Source of the DNA: Leuctra nigra | Taxonomy: Eukaryota > Arthropoda > Insecta > Plecoptera > Leuctridae | Length of the DNA stretch: 64,000 nucleotides | Assembly: GCA_934045905.1 (NCBI GenBank) | Contig: OW203768.1 | Span: 26,627,060-26,691,059 of the forward strand | Reading direction: 5' to 3' | Shown: one piece after another, positions 21,801 through 29,470 of the stretch | How the letters are laid out: each line of letters begins with the position of its first letter | Position numbering within the stretch: the first letter of the stretch is position 1 | Notes under the pieces: model-generated | The model's input: only the letters and a program-made list of their open reading frames with translations | Databases searched by the model: none | What the model was told of the DNA's origin: nothing | Program-made: the position numbers and the translations under genes

Positions 21801-22363
21801 ATGCATCCCTTGGGAACAGTCATGTCCAACTCACATGCATCCCTTGGGAACAGTCATGTCCAACTCACATGCATCCCTTGGGAACAGTCATGTCCAACTC
21901 ACATGCATCCCTTGGGAACAGTCATGTCCAACTCACATGCATCCCTTGGGAACAGTCATGTCCAACTCACATGCATCCCTTGGGAACAGTCATGTCCAAC
22001 TCACATGCATCCCTTGGGAACAGTCATGTCCAACTCACATGCATCCCTTGGGAACAGTCATGTCCAACTCACATGCATCCCTTGGGAACAGTCATGTCCA
22101 AGTGATCGAGCACTAGTTGGTGGTCTTTCCCGCTTCTAAATGCCTTGACTGCGCCGCGCACGCGCACAGCAGCTTCTGAGTCACCGCTGTTCAACATGTT
22201 GAGTCGTTGAGACGCTTGTTGAGTCGTTGAGACGCTTGTTGAGTCTTTGAGACGCTTGTTGAGTCGTTGAGACTCTTGTTGAGTCGTTGAGACGCTTGTT
22301 GAGTCGTTGAGACGCTTGTTGAGCTGTTGAGACGCTTGCTGAGCTAAGACTGCTGAGTTGTAG
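6715..22363 (-). CDS. ABCG-family transporter (ABCG20/ABCG23-like), partial gene of ten exons
   Basis: The exons, in order, are 22073-22363, 20077-20236, 18446-18600, 11382-11489, 10470-10563, 9465-9626, 8301-8488, 7422-7671, 6902-7079 and 6715-6830. All have GT-AG borders and joining phases, giving about 567 residues. The order is ATP-binding domain first, then membrane domain, as in ABCG half-transporters: Walker [11 protein letters not shown]-loop YMPQ, signature LSGGQQRR, Walker B LLILDEP, D-loop VGLDP, H-loop TTHYIEEA, then the linker, the first membrane segment [17 protein letters not shown] and an extracellular loop. Key ATP-binding residues are intact. Such proteins pump lipophilic substrates across membranes as dimers; the substrate here is unknown. 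The C-terminal membrane segments lie beyond the left window edge. The introns hold at least seven transposons and several splice-junction minisatellites. Confidence 0.9.
6902..7079 (-). CDS. ABCG exon: extracellular loop
   Basis: The exon encodes [20 protein letters not shown] and then [15 protein letters not shown]...VSVWLDMS. The YYDS...NF pattern is characteristic of the first loop in ABCG20/23-type proteins. Donor GTGAGT, phase 1 out. Confidence 0.9.
7422..7671 (-). CDS. ABCG exon: first transmembrane segment and loop
   Basis: The exon starts [20 protein letters not shown], a clear membrane helix. It is followed by an extracellular stretch with [13 protein letters not shown], two further cysteines and a glycosylation site (NYT). 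It ends TDQTTIN before GTAAGA. Confidence 0.92.
7759..7941. mobile_element. Short MITE with about 60-bp inverted ends
   Basis: AATTATCTCGGTGGCTCTG near the left end is repeated inverted near the right end. An inner pair AATCAAACTGCATAT is also inverted. It sits in an ABCG intron and has no coding content. Confidence 0.6.
7942..8300. other. AT-rich intron, nothing recognised
   Basis: This is low-complexity AT-rich sequence between the MITE and the linker exon. I see no coding or repeat signature. Confidence 0.4.
8301..8488 (-). CDS. ABCG exon: linker
   Basis: The exon starts [20 protein letters not shown]. This is a polar Ser/Gln/His-rich linker ending [18 protein letters not shown], the conserved helix just before the first membrane segment. 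Acceptor ATTCTCAG, donor GTAAAG, phase 2 out. Confidence 0.9.
8690..9190 (+). pseudogene. Non-LTR retrotransposon RT C-terminal fragment
   Basis: Read across frameshifts, the sequence gives [20 protein letters not shown] and then [20 protein letters not shown]. Further on come [11 protein letters not shown] and [15 protein letters not shown], then [17 protein letters not shown]. The last is the Cys-His motif found in the C-terminal tail of Jockey-type LINE reverse transcriptases. It is truncated at both ends and frame-broken, and lies antisense in an ABCG intron. Confidence 0.7.
9465..9626 (-). CDS. ABCG exon: end of ATP-binding domain
   Basis: The exon has 54 codons in phase 0, [20 protein letters not shown] through [14 protein letters not shown] to DTDQE. 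The VGLMR and LEEVLL segments match the usual end of ABCG20/23-type nucleotide-binding domains. Acceptor TTTGCAG, donor GTAAGA. Confidence 0.92.
9815..10392. mobile_element. MITE with inverted ends
   Basis: CGTCGCCCTAATACTTATTT at the left is matched inverted at 10352-10389. Just inside, GATCCATATCCACTTTTT is also paired. The rest is non-coding and lies between two ABCG exons. Confidence 0.6.
10470..10563 (-). CDS. ABCG exon: H-loop
   Basis: The exon begins C-ATC after AA, giving [19 protein letters not shown] and then [13 protein letters not shown]. The H-loop histidine is intact. The donor is GTGAGC and the acceptor TTTCAG. A second copy of the acceptor region lies 20 bp further into the intron. 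Confidence 0.92.
10564..10593 (-). repeat. 20-bp duplication of an ABCG acceptor
   Basis: On the minus strand TGTTTCAGCATCTG occurs twice 20 bp apart. The copy ending at the exon border is the inferred acceptor, and the other lies in the intron. Confidence 0.6.
10594..11159. other. AT-rich intron, nothing recognised
   Basis: No exon or defined repeat was seen between the H-loop exon and the 47-bp array. Confidence 0.4.
11170..11408 (-). repeat. 47-bp tandem array derived from an exon donor
   Basis: There are five copies at exact 47-bp spacing (TTCTGTCTGA at 11194, 11241, 11288, 11335, 11382). The copy at 11382 is the real exon end. Each unit duplicates about 26 exon bases (encoding GLDPVLRQ) plus about 21 intron bases with GTAAGA. 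In the copy at 11335 the donor has changed from GTAAG to GAAAG. Confidence 0.85.
11382..11489 (-). CDS. ABCG exon: signature and Walker B
   Basis: The exon encodes [20 protein letters not shown] and then [17 protein letters not shown], ending AA before GTAAGA. The signature motif, catalytic Glu and D-loop are present. The donor and the last 26 exon bases are repeated downstream in the intron at 47-bp spacing. Confidence 0.93.
11549..11640 (+). repeat. tRNA-derived SINE-like sequence
   Basis: TGAGCTCAAATGGT resembles an A box, and GGGTTCGATCCTGGG about 40 bp on contains a perfect B-box core (GGTTCGATCC). No clear tail or target duplication was identified. Confidence 0.4.
11915..12318 (-). pseudogene. 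RTE-like LINE 3' tail, part 1
   Basis: The minus strand matches the C-terminal coding region of the LINE at 55312-58545, including the stretch complementary to gcgtccacgcttccttctgt. It is interrupted by the PIF/Harbinger element and resumes at 17731. Confidence 0.75.
12600..14520 (+). pseudogene. PIF/Harbinger transposase, broken
   Basis: The readable pieces match the DDE nuclease of Harbinger transposases. An N-terminal [17 protein letters not shown] is followed, after a frameshift, by [20 protein letters not shown] and [13 protein letters not shown]. At about 13130 comes the first catalytic region, [14 protein letters not shown]. At 13747-13908 is [21 protein letters not shown], an in-frame TGA, then [16 protein letters not shown] and VCVLHN. 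A hAT MITE then interrupts it, and the frame resumes as [13 protein letters not shown]. Stops, frameshifts and deletions make it non-functional. Confidence 0.8.
13909..14473. mobile_element. hAT-type MITE nested in the Harbinger transposase
   Basis: The ends CAGAGATGGGCA and TGCCCATCTCTG are inverted. A perfect 8-bp duplication TCCACAAC lies at 13901-13908 and 14474-14481. The interior is filled with short GATACTTGATAC-type repeats on both strands, like the subterminal repeats of hAT elements. Removing it restores the transposase frame VLHN-VCLDF. Confidence 0.92.
15232..17286 (-). CDS. Harbinger Myb/SANT-like DNA-binding protein, intact, three exons
   Basis: The exons are 17095-17286, 16735-16924 and 15232-16163. 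GT-AG borders and matching phases give 437 residues without a stop. Exon 1 ([20 protein letters not shown]...[11 protein letters not shown]) and the start of exon 2 ([20 protein letters not shown]) form a Myb/SANT-like trihelix. [17 protein letters not shown] follows, a conserved segment of these proteins. Exon 3 is Pro/Ser-rich with an internal duplication (ITQVPARS...SHSASVAR twice), a basic [11 protein letters not shown] stretch and a C-terminal coiled coil. In this superfamily the protein binds the transposon ends and carries the transposase to the nucleus. Its partner transposase here is dead. Confidence 0.82.
17728..17868 (-). pseudogene. RTE-like LINE 3' tail, part 2
   Basis: This continues the LINE fragment on the far side of the Harbinger insertion. 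AAGAAACTTCGTTTCCC and GAGACCAGAGTAAGGA match 55756-55802. The fragment is 5'-truncated at about 17868. Confidence 0.75.
17869..18405. mobile_element. Foldback element
   Basis: About 230-bp arms are inverted copies: GGAATAACGTCAACT against AGTTGACGTTGTTC outside, and CGGGCGGTTTG against CAAACCGCCCG further in. GTTATGACAGTA and ATGAAAATGTAGATAAAG pair near the centre. It is non-coding. Confidence 0.65.
18446..18600 (-). CDS. ABCG exon: helical subdomain
   Basis: The acceptor is CTTATCAG. The protein runs [20 protein letters not shown] through SLVRNL plus AG and continues YMPQ from the previous exon as this family does. The donor is a weak GTCACG, but phase and family match support it, because AG plus the next exon's T gives the serine of LSGGQQ. 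Confidence 0.9.
18697..19153 (+). repeat. GC-rich dispersed repeat, copy 1, with (TATC)n tail
   Basis: This is the first of four copies (see also 22444-22882, 29762-29830, 61205-61608). Markers are GCCGGCGAGCATATGCTCAT near the start and CCTCGTCGTTGACGCGCCGT near the end. It ends in a TATC microsatellite, as expected of a LINE or a LINE-mobilised SINE. The unit is about 450 bp, with no convincing ORF. Confidence 0.7.
19154..19405. mobile_element. MITE with 30-bp inverted ends
   Basis: GAAGAGCTTCCCGGAACAAG at the left matches CTTGTTCCGGGGAGCTCTTC at the right. The unit is about 252 bp and sits against the TATC tail of the preceding repeat. Confidence 0.65.
19406..19978. other. AT-rich intron, nothing recognised
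   Basis: No exon or defined repeat was seen. Confidence 0.4.
19979..20050 (+). mobile_element. Helitron-like 3' end fragment
   Basis: The sequence has a decayed hairpin region (GCTCGCTTATCAACGC, then ACAGAGCG) and ends TTTCCTAG followed by T. It is the same terminus as the other family members, truncated about 70 bp upstream. Confidence 0.5.
20077..20236 (-). CDS. ABCG exon: Walker A
   Basis: The exon has one base plus 53 codons, starts [20 protein letters not shown] and ends RLGYMPQ. The lysine and threonines that bind ATP phosphates are intact. The donor is GTAGGA. The acceptor TATTACAG is the last of about 33 tandem copies that extend into the intron. The exon's donor lies 27 bp from a Helitron-like 3' end fragment. 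Confidence 0.93.
20237..21613 (-). repeat. 42-bp tandem array derived from the Walker A exon acceptor
   Basis: There are about 33 units. Each reads, on the minus strand, as 22 intron bases ending TTGTATTACAG followed by the first 20 exon bases (CTATGGGTTGTTGGGCGCCA). Most units are 42 bp. Six are 44 bp (GTGTAATAC variants at 20491, 20703, 20873, 21085, 21297 and 21467), spaced 212 or 170 bp apart, so a higher-order repeat of five or four units has formed. The six units nearest the exon keep its reading frame open ([14 protein letters not shown] per unit). Confidence 0.93.
21693..22106 (-). repeat. 34-bp tandem array derived from the preceding exon's donor
   Basis: There are twelve donor copies at exact 34-bp spacing, from 22067 down to 21693. 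Each unit on the minus strand is 29 exon bases (TTGGACATGACTGTTCCCAA plus GGGATGCAT) followed by GTGAG. The copy at 22067-22072 is the real exon border. The units are almost identical, so the expansion is recent. Confidence 0.93.
22073..22363 (-). CDS. ABCG exon: N-terminus with coding 20-bp repeats
   Basis: The secure part is 22073-22197, from an ATG ([20 protein letters not shown]) to LDMTVPKGC plus AT. It joins in phase to [13 protein letters not shown], the usual run-up to Walker A in this family. Upstream the same frame stays open through a 20-bp minisatellite (three frames per 60 bp, so 20 residues per cycle, rich in Ser, Thr and Gln) to a possible acceptor TTTCAG just above 22363. The start could therefore be this ATG or an upstream exon. 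The donor is GTGAGT at 22072, the first of twelve tandem copies. Confidence 0.75.
22198..22345 (-). repeat. 20-bp minisatellite, probably coding
   Basis: About seven copies of a unit reading AACAAGCGTCTCAACGACTC on the minus strand. Since 60 bp equals 20 codons, the frame leading into the ABCG N-terminus is open throughout and encodes repeats such as [15 protein letters not shown]. Confidence 0.8.
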
Positions 22364-22443
22364 CTGAAACAAGACAGGTTGTCAACATTCAGAATTAGAC
22401 TACCTAGCGAGAAGAGTTGGATGTCGGTACGCTAATAGCATCT

Positions 22444-22882
22444 CGGATAGATAGATAGATTAATAGGATTTAACGGCGCGTCAACGACGAGGTTATATTG
22501 CGCACATTAATTATTTTACTTTAAACTTTGTTGAATTAAGGGGAGGACATTGGGAGGGGGTTAAACTAACGGGTCCGATCCGGGGGAGTCCAGCACTGGT
22601 GGGAAGGCCAGGCCGGAATGGGGACGGACCGGGAGGTGCAAGGATTCGGGCCGGCGGAACCCGATTTCAGGGGGATCACCATTTCGAGGGGAAAGGCCGG
22701 CCCGATGGGGACCGCAAATTCAAGGGAGGACATGGTTAGGCCAACCCTGGCTGCTCTTTGTCTGGACCTCACCATTGACCTGTTCGACATGGGTAACCCT
22801 TACACATGAGCATATGCTCGCCGGCGTAGCTGCAATGGATCGTTGGCCAACACAAACCCCACCACCGAGATAAGGTGGCAAC
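22444..22882 (-). repeat. GC-rich dispersed repeat, copy 2
   Basis: This is the reverse orientation of the repeat at 18697-19153, with the (GATA)n end at 22444-22460. It lies between the start of the ABCG gene and the intergenic region. Confidence 0.7.
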
Positions 22883-23029
22883 TTTACCTTTTTTACCTCC
22901 AATTTTCACGACCAGATTTTTTTTTAAAATGAAATATTGCTTTGCATTCAAACAAGTCCAGCGTTAGAATAAGCTCAGACTAAATTGTAGGAACCGTAAA
23001 CACGTTTAAAAATGGCGCCAAATCAAGGT

Positions 23030-23460
23030 GTGACGTCAGTGGAATAGGTCAGTGACGTCAGTGGAGTCGACATTCCAATTTATTTTATTCCAATGGAAGA
23101 ACGTCGACTTGTAGTCGAGATTATTCCAGTGGAATAATGTCGACTGAGAGTCGACGTCTTTCCAATCGAGGACTGTGTTTTCATGATACTGGAATAAGAG
23201 CGACTTTTGAGTCGACTTTCTTCCACTTTATCATCATTTATTTTAAGTGCCAAATCTGGAAGTATGTCGACTTTCAGTCGACGTTATTCCACTGGAATAA
23301 GGACGACTCAAAGTCGACGTAATTCCAGTTGATAATATTAAAAGTACTTTTATTGGAATAACATCGACTTTCAGTCGACATTATTCCACTTCATGAAAAG
23401 ACCCTGCCACATGAGTGAGTCGACATTATTCCAGTCGACATTATTCAGCTTCCCCGAATG
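23030..23460. repeat. Array of short palindromes (GTCGACTnnnAGTCGAC / TTATTCCAnTGGAATAA)
   Basis: At least six imperfect copies of a CGACTnnnAGTCGAC dyad (near 23104, 23137, 23200, 23268, 23305, 23365) alternate with ATTCCAnTGGAAT dyads. The spacing is irregular, about 35-70 bp. There is no coding content and no match I recognise. Confidence 0.6.
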
Positions 23461-24459
23461 TACTGTCAGTAAGCTATAAGTGTAAGTTATCAGTAGAAGT
23501 TGATACACATATTATGTTATGTAGACAAAAAATGTTTGCAACACTACAGTTAATCCTCACGGTTATTTTTATACGTTTCCAGTCAAATCGGCCATGTAGT
23601 TAAAAGAACTTGAAAAATATGAGATGGAAAAAAATGGTTCCATTGATGGAGATACAAGAGAAATGACAAGGTTGGGGTCAATCCGATCTCAGGTGATCAG
23701 TCGCGCGATGAAGGTCTCGACGTTTCTACGATTGGGCTGAAACCATGTAAACGTATAAAGACAGCGTGGAGTGCAGAACGAAACTTACGTAGAGTTTGCA
23801 CCTGCGCAGTGATCACGATGGTGAAACGCGAAACTACGTGAGTCAAGTCATGGCCTGACGCTGTCGGAAGCAACATTTCTCTCACAATCCTCATGTAACT
23901 CGACCTTCATTCAACCTCGTGTAGTAATAATCTTTAAGACTCTCAAGAAAACAAAATAACGACAATGAAAATAACAAAGTTGTAATGATATTGTATGTCT
24001 ACGTATGATAATGATTTTGCCCCAAGCGGATAATTAATAAAAAGTTTCCTGCAATAATTCAGACAATTAGGTATTATATTTTTCATTTATTGGCAAATAA
24101 TTTATTGAAATTAAATAAGTGAAGGTTAATCCGTCACTGACAGTCCGCTTATAATCTCTACTCGCCTAGAGCACCTAGATTTAAACCTCCTTTGCCTAGA
24201 CTCCGTTAGTCATGGAATGCAGCGACTAATGGAAAATGCCAGAACAGTAACGCCAACAAAACGCTGTGTACCACTCAGAAATAGAGGAGATTATTTGCTT
24301 ATCGATTGTTAATAGAGGACTGTCAGAGCAATAGAAATTTATGAGTAGAAAATGAGAATTTCAAACAGAAAATAGCCTTTTTTTGCTGCAAGTTCCATGA
24401 TAAACATACTGTAAAGCTACTATTTTCCAAGTTTGTACTTATTGTGTTACCATTTACCA
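23461..24459. other. Intergenic, nothing recognised
   Basis: AT-rich sequence between the two genes. The short open frames look random. Confidence 0.4.
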
Positions 24460-24597
24460 TTTGTTTTGAAAAGTTTTGACTTAGCACATTTTTGATATCA
24501 CTACCTTTCAGTGCTGGATTTTTAGATTTCTTCTATTTTTTATAGTTGAAGAGACTTGGCTGGTATTTTTACATGGGGTGTTTTTTATGGGGATCTT
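24460..24597. mobile_element. Solo arm of the ACTTGGCTGG palindromic MITE
   Basis: The sequence runs AAAAGTTTTGACTTAGC, then TGATATCACTACCTTTCAG, GAGACTTGGCTGGTATTTTT and ATGGGGTGTTTTTTATGGGG. It matches one arm of the elements at 34768-35130. The other arm is absent. Confidence 0.6.
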
Positions 24598-24741
24598 CAT
24601 AATATTAGACACGTCAAAACACATACAAACTAAAAAAAATTGAGTTGACATTTTGATATATTGCTTAATATTTAAAGCAATGCACAGTCAAAATGTATAA
24701 TGCCAGAACTTCGTGTTCGACCATCATAATAATATGTATTA

Positions 24742-26215
24742 TTGTAACACTTTGCATTTTCGCGTCCCTAGTCGTAGTTCAGTATGAGAGCGCCACTAGT
24801 CAGGACTAGCTGATAGCTGACTGTCACCAGCTGGTCTACGTGACCCAAGTCAGGGGGGCGGATAGGTCAGAGCAAGGTGACAGAAGTTTCCTGTACAGTA
24901 AAGCTACGACAGTAAGTTGGTCTTGTTTGCTGGGTCGTACAGGTAAGGTCGCTTACGTTGATTCTTGTTTTTAATCTAGTTTCCTCGCTTCACGATAAGA
25001 ACATTAGGACAATTTGCTGTGCCTTGTGTGCTAGTTTATTGCTTTGGTCATCGACTTCGCGAGAGACCGGGGATCGCATCCAGGTTGTGAAGGGCGATGA
25101 CTAGAGTTAGAGAATCATTTGCTAGATTATAGTCTTATGTCCCAATAGGTTGCTCCTCGGGAATAAGATATAAGTCTGGAGTAGGATCTTACAATAGTGT
25201 TTACTACCAAAATTTCATTATGTAAAGTAAAGTAGTTGAGGACCGCGCAGGGTTTAATCCGCGTGTTTTGTAGCCCAGCAAACAAGATCCCCAGGTCCAA
25301 GCCAGACCTGCGGTATTATTATTTATTTATTTTCATTAGTTCTAGAACATTCCTTTCTTTTCAATTTAGTGTGTACTGTGTAGGTAGGTAGTCTGAGAAA
25401 TGCTAGACTAGCCTAGAGACAATGGTACGGGCAAGATTGTAGTGTAACAATCTTGGCCCTGAGTTCATTATTTCGGAAAGTATTTTAGGTAAACCTCTGA
25501 TAAATTACAACCTCCTAAATTCTGCTACCAAATTATTCCAAGCTATGTTATTTTCAACATGAAATGTAAAGAGATTCTTGAGTAGTCATTGTTACAATAT
25601 TTTCGTTCTAGAGACACTAAATTCAATCTGTATTGTATTGTACTATTTCAGTGGAGACAGGATCTCAGATTTAGTTAATTTGAATGTAAAAGGTTGAGGA
25701 AGGTCAGGTCGACCACGAGGCGTTTGACCTCAGTGACCTGTAGCCGCTATTTTCGGTATTGGTTCAGAAATTGTATTTAAAGAGAGTAAACTTGTAATAC
25801 TGCAATTCATCTTAAATGTAATGATTTCTTTCTTATTCTAATCTTGTATTTAGTTTCAATTTAGATTCGGCTTTATTTATCAATTTGTGCAACTTCATTT
25901 CTATGCAATTGTGACCACAGCAGGTGGGAGACAGATGGATGAATCTGGAATGCTTTTCTGTGAGTTTCAACAATTTATTCCTTTGTGTAATAAACGCCAA
26001 GATTGTGGCAGGTTTATTATAAAGTGTTTTGTGATTTGAGAAGCTAGATTCCTGTCATATTCCCTCTTTAGAGTCGAGGTCATCAAGGGTCATAGGAAGT
26101 TATTCATTGTATTTTATTAGTAGATCAGTTCAGTAATTTTTATAAAAGTCAAGTTCACCTCATAGCTCATTCACCTTTGCGAGCTATAGCTATTTGTTTT
26201 CACTGATCAAAGGTG
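24742..26215 (+). other. Possible decayed LTR with adjacent primer-binding-like site
   Basis: It opens TGTAACACTTTGC, as many Gypsy-type LTRs do. It contains an AATAAA at about 25989, and just after it lies TGGCGCCCTATTACAGG, reminiscent of a tRNA primer site. No matching second LTR, target duplication or gag/pol frame was found, so this is a weak call. Otherwise the stretch is unassigned intergenic sequence. Confidence 0.25.
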
Positions 26216-27648
26216 TGGCGCCCTATTACAGGTCACTTTGGGCTGTTCTCTGTTTGTTGTTGTTTGAATCACGAGCCTACGACCTTCAATGCTCGAGGAG
26301 CCAGCCGGAGCCTCAGCCACGACAGGCCGAGTATTTGTCGGGGTCAGCTGACGGTGCCAGGAGGCAACCAGGGTCAAGACGGCCACCGCGACAATAATGG
26401 CGCCCAACTCGGTTTTTCAACGCAACACAACGGAGTACGGTGAGATGTATCCATCACCTACTTACTCTCTTCATTTACTATTGTACATGTATACTTCAAG
26501 AATTGAACTTCCCGATCATGCAGAGCCAGACCAGTCGTACAGTTTTTGTGCACGCTTCGCTTCTTTAAGGAAGGCGGTGGGCATGGATATTCTGGGAAGA
26601 ATACCATGTGGACACACGAGAATGGGATCAAGGTGATAACGGACTGTTAGAATTCACCCACCGAGGGACGCTTGGTTGTCAACGAGTTCAGCTAACGGGT
26701 TGCAGATAACTGGCCCAGATGGACCGGAGACATTGCGAGGTACCTAGGTACATGTTTGAATGAATGTTTGTCTACAGTCCAGGATGTGTCCCGAGTTATC
26801 GACCTTCGGAGATTCGCATTAGTCGTCCACGTCTTCTGTCCGAGATGATCTACGCCGCCGGAATGGAGATTTGACCAGATTTGCTTGTTTATTACGCATT
26901 GTTGTTACGCATAGACCTTGAGTGGGTGAAGATGTATACACATTTTGGGGTCTATTGGCTCTGCGGCAGAGCTGATACAGAAAGATTTCTACAGCTTAGG
27001 TATGTTTTGAAACTTTTAGGTTTTTACGATAGGGTCAGGTCCAATGTAAGTGAGAACAATGAGTGTCTCTAGGTTTGAAACGGACCATAGAGGACAATTT
27101 GACGAATCGTTTCCGAATACCCCCACTGTGCTAAAGATGCAGCACATCTGCCGTGAATCGTGCGGACTCTGTTGAGACTTGTCCAGAGACTCAGAGACTC
27201 TAGACTCACATCTTGTCCTGAGGTGATCATGAAAGCAATGCAATTATGCAGATGATTTAACATGGAATGTCTTTGTTACAATTCAAATGGAAGTATGAAA
27301 ATACTTTGTTTGAAATGACTGACATTTTAGTCTTTACATCTTGTCCTGAGGTGATCATGAAAGCAATGCAATTATGCAGATGATTACTTTACTATATTTT
27401 TTTATTTTTAAATGATAGTCCCTTGGAGCTTTTAGTTTGGAGTATATGCACCATGAAATGATTGTCCTTGAGTCCTAGAGTGTCTTAATCGCGTTGGTGC
27501 CAAAGCCATATACTCGTAGGGGGTGCAGGAGTGGCGGGGGTGGGAAATCATTTATAAATATTTGCATCCAAACGGTTAGAGATACAGAAACTTTGTAGGG
27601 GAATAAAAGTTGTGTAATAATATAAGGAAGAAAACATGTTCTTAGAAC
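26216..27648. other. Intergenic; one direct duplication
   Basis: No exon could be supported. A 50-bp segment containing TGTCCTGAGGTGATCATGAA occurs at about 27207-27256 and again at about 27336-27385. The stretch at 26220-26420 is richer in GC and could hold 5' exons, but nothing shows it. Confidence 0.4.
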
Positions 27649-27859
27649 TGAATGAGTGACCAAAGGGTTGCTTCCTTACTACTCCTACAAACTTCATCAC
27701 CCACCGCTTTGTCCGACGGCAAAGACCACTTCAACCGGAAACACCAGATGTATATTTTGGGTCCTATTTCCGGTTGAAGTCGTCTTGGCCGTCGGACAAA
27801 GCGCTGGGTGATGAAGTTTGTAGGAGTAGTATGGAAGCAACCCTTTGGTCACTCATTCA
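27649..27859. mobile_element. Near-perfect palindromic element
   Basis: Arms of about 100 bp are inverted copies: TGAATGAGTGACCAAAGGGT against its complement at the right, and CTTCAACCGGAAA against TTTCCGGTTGAAG at the centre. It would form a stable long hairpin. Confidence 0.7.
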
Positions 27860-28388
27860 TTTTTTTTTTGAGTTACTTATATTTAATTGCAATTATTTTT
27901 CAGTCTTCAAATTTCAGACTGTTGCAACGTCTTCAGGCAATGATCGAATTTCTTATGATTTATTCCAATAAAATGCTGAATGTGTCCTAGGGATTTAAGT
28001 CAGACGTATACGCTCGCGGTTTAATTATGTGACGCATTCCTTCAAGGACAAAACTGCAAGATCTGTCAAGTTCATCAGCCGTGTATAATCTGTCAATCTA
28101 GAAGAGTACTCCGAGTAAGTAACTGAAAGATAAGAAGGGATTTATAAGATTTACAAGATTTGTATCGTCCACAAGACCAAAGTGACGAAATGACTATTAG
28201 ACGTTGGTTAAAAAATTATTAATTTTCATTCGTCGAACTTCAATTGAAAGGTTTTAGGCACGCTTTATAATTGAAATTGTAAAATTTCGGTTTCCAGCTA
28301 ATGAAATGACTTTTCGTTGAAACTCCGAAATTATATATTGGTTTTTTATAAAAGTTGTAAAATTTGAATTGTAATATTAGGGCTTTAA

Positions 28389-28900
28389 GGTGATACATGC
28401 GCTCGGCCGTTTAAGAAAATTGAGAGAGAAAAATTGTTTCTTAAGTGGGTGTAACAGTGGGATGCTCACATGATCAGATTGATTGTATATAAGAAGCACT
28501 TTTTCATTTTTGCTTCTTGCTTTGTAACTAAGGCGCCGGCTATTCAACAAAACCGCTCAAAACTATGCAATTTCCTATACGATTGGAGACGAAACCCGTG
28601 AACCAATTGATCTCGAATTTGAATCATGATTAGAAAAACAAAAAACTTAGTGATATTACTTGGCACATTTTATAATAAAATAATTTTACGCAGCACCCAT
28701 TGAGACAGGAAAATATACAATTTTTCACCAAAAAATAACTAATTATTAATAGTTAACGAAGCAAAACCAAGTGATAACCCTAAGTTGGTATTTATCTAAT
28801 AACGATTAAATTTCAAATCATTCCGTCACCCCCGTTTGTCTCCAATCGTATCCAAAAAATTACCTGCAACAAGAAGAAAATCGCTCGCGCTTGCACCACC
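28389..28900. mobile_element. MITE flanked by TTAA
   Basis: TTAA is at 28385-28388 and 28901-28904. The ends GGTGATACATGCGCTCGG and CGCTCGCGCTTGCACCACC are imperfect inverted repeats. An inner pair matches GATTGGAGAC with GTCTCCAATC. TTAA sites suggest piggyBac-type mobilisation, but this may be chance. Confidence 0.5.
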
Positions 28901-29064
28901 TTAATAACACTAAATGTACAGTGAATAAGAGTGGTATACCAGATTTTATATGAATTTCAGTTTTCGATTGATTATCTACCTCTCTATATTTGAACATATC
29001 TTCTACATAAAATATGGCTTTTCCTTATGACCTAGGATAGGTTGATAATACCCACTGCACGATG

Positions 29065-29432
29065 AAAATATCTGTGAAAATTTCGACTTCTCGATCGAAA
29101 CACAAACTTGGATCTCAACATGGGCTGTCAATGCATTAATAGGCACATTTTCATAAGCTACCTATTCATAAGCTTTTTTCGTCGAATTGTATAAAATGTA
29201 TTTCGATCGTGTGTGTTCGTTTTTAAAACATGTTGAAGATATGAATAAATACCAACTTCACGACGAAAAGATTTTCCCGAGGAGGAAAATATTTCGAAGA
29301 ATCATTCGAAGAATTCGAAGATAAAAGCTTATGAAAAGGTAGAGTAATTTGCTTATTAATGCATTGACAGCCCAGGTTGAGATCCAAGCTTGAGTGTCGA
29401 CGAAGAAGTTGAAAATTTCACAGATTATTTAT
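29065..29432. mobile_element. Foldback element
   Basis: Arms of about 90 bp or more are inverted, including CAATGCATTAATA/TATTAATGCATTG and CTTGGATCTCAAC/GTTGAGATCCAAG. It lies just upstream of the first SCARB exon. Confidence 0.6.
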
Positions 29433-29470
29433 CATTTTTATTTGTGGAATTTAACGATGAATGTTTCAGA

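Noticed and set aside
20237..22106. CRISPR-like regular repeats
   Set aside because: The genome is eukaryotic, there are no variable spacers, and units are directly adjacent and derived from exon ends.
21699..22139. Open frames of 112-227 codons in the 34-bp array
   Set aside because: The unit repeats a stop-free sequence on the strand opposite to the gene, and the array lies in an intron.
23697..23894. Minus-strand frame as a further ABCG N-terminal exon
   Set aside because: It contains no family motif, and the N-terminal exon was found at 22073-22363.
26194..26443. GC-richer open frames as 5' coding exons or gag
   Set aside because: No recognisable domain, and no splice phase linking them to either gene or to a retroelement pol.
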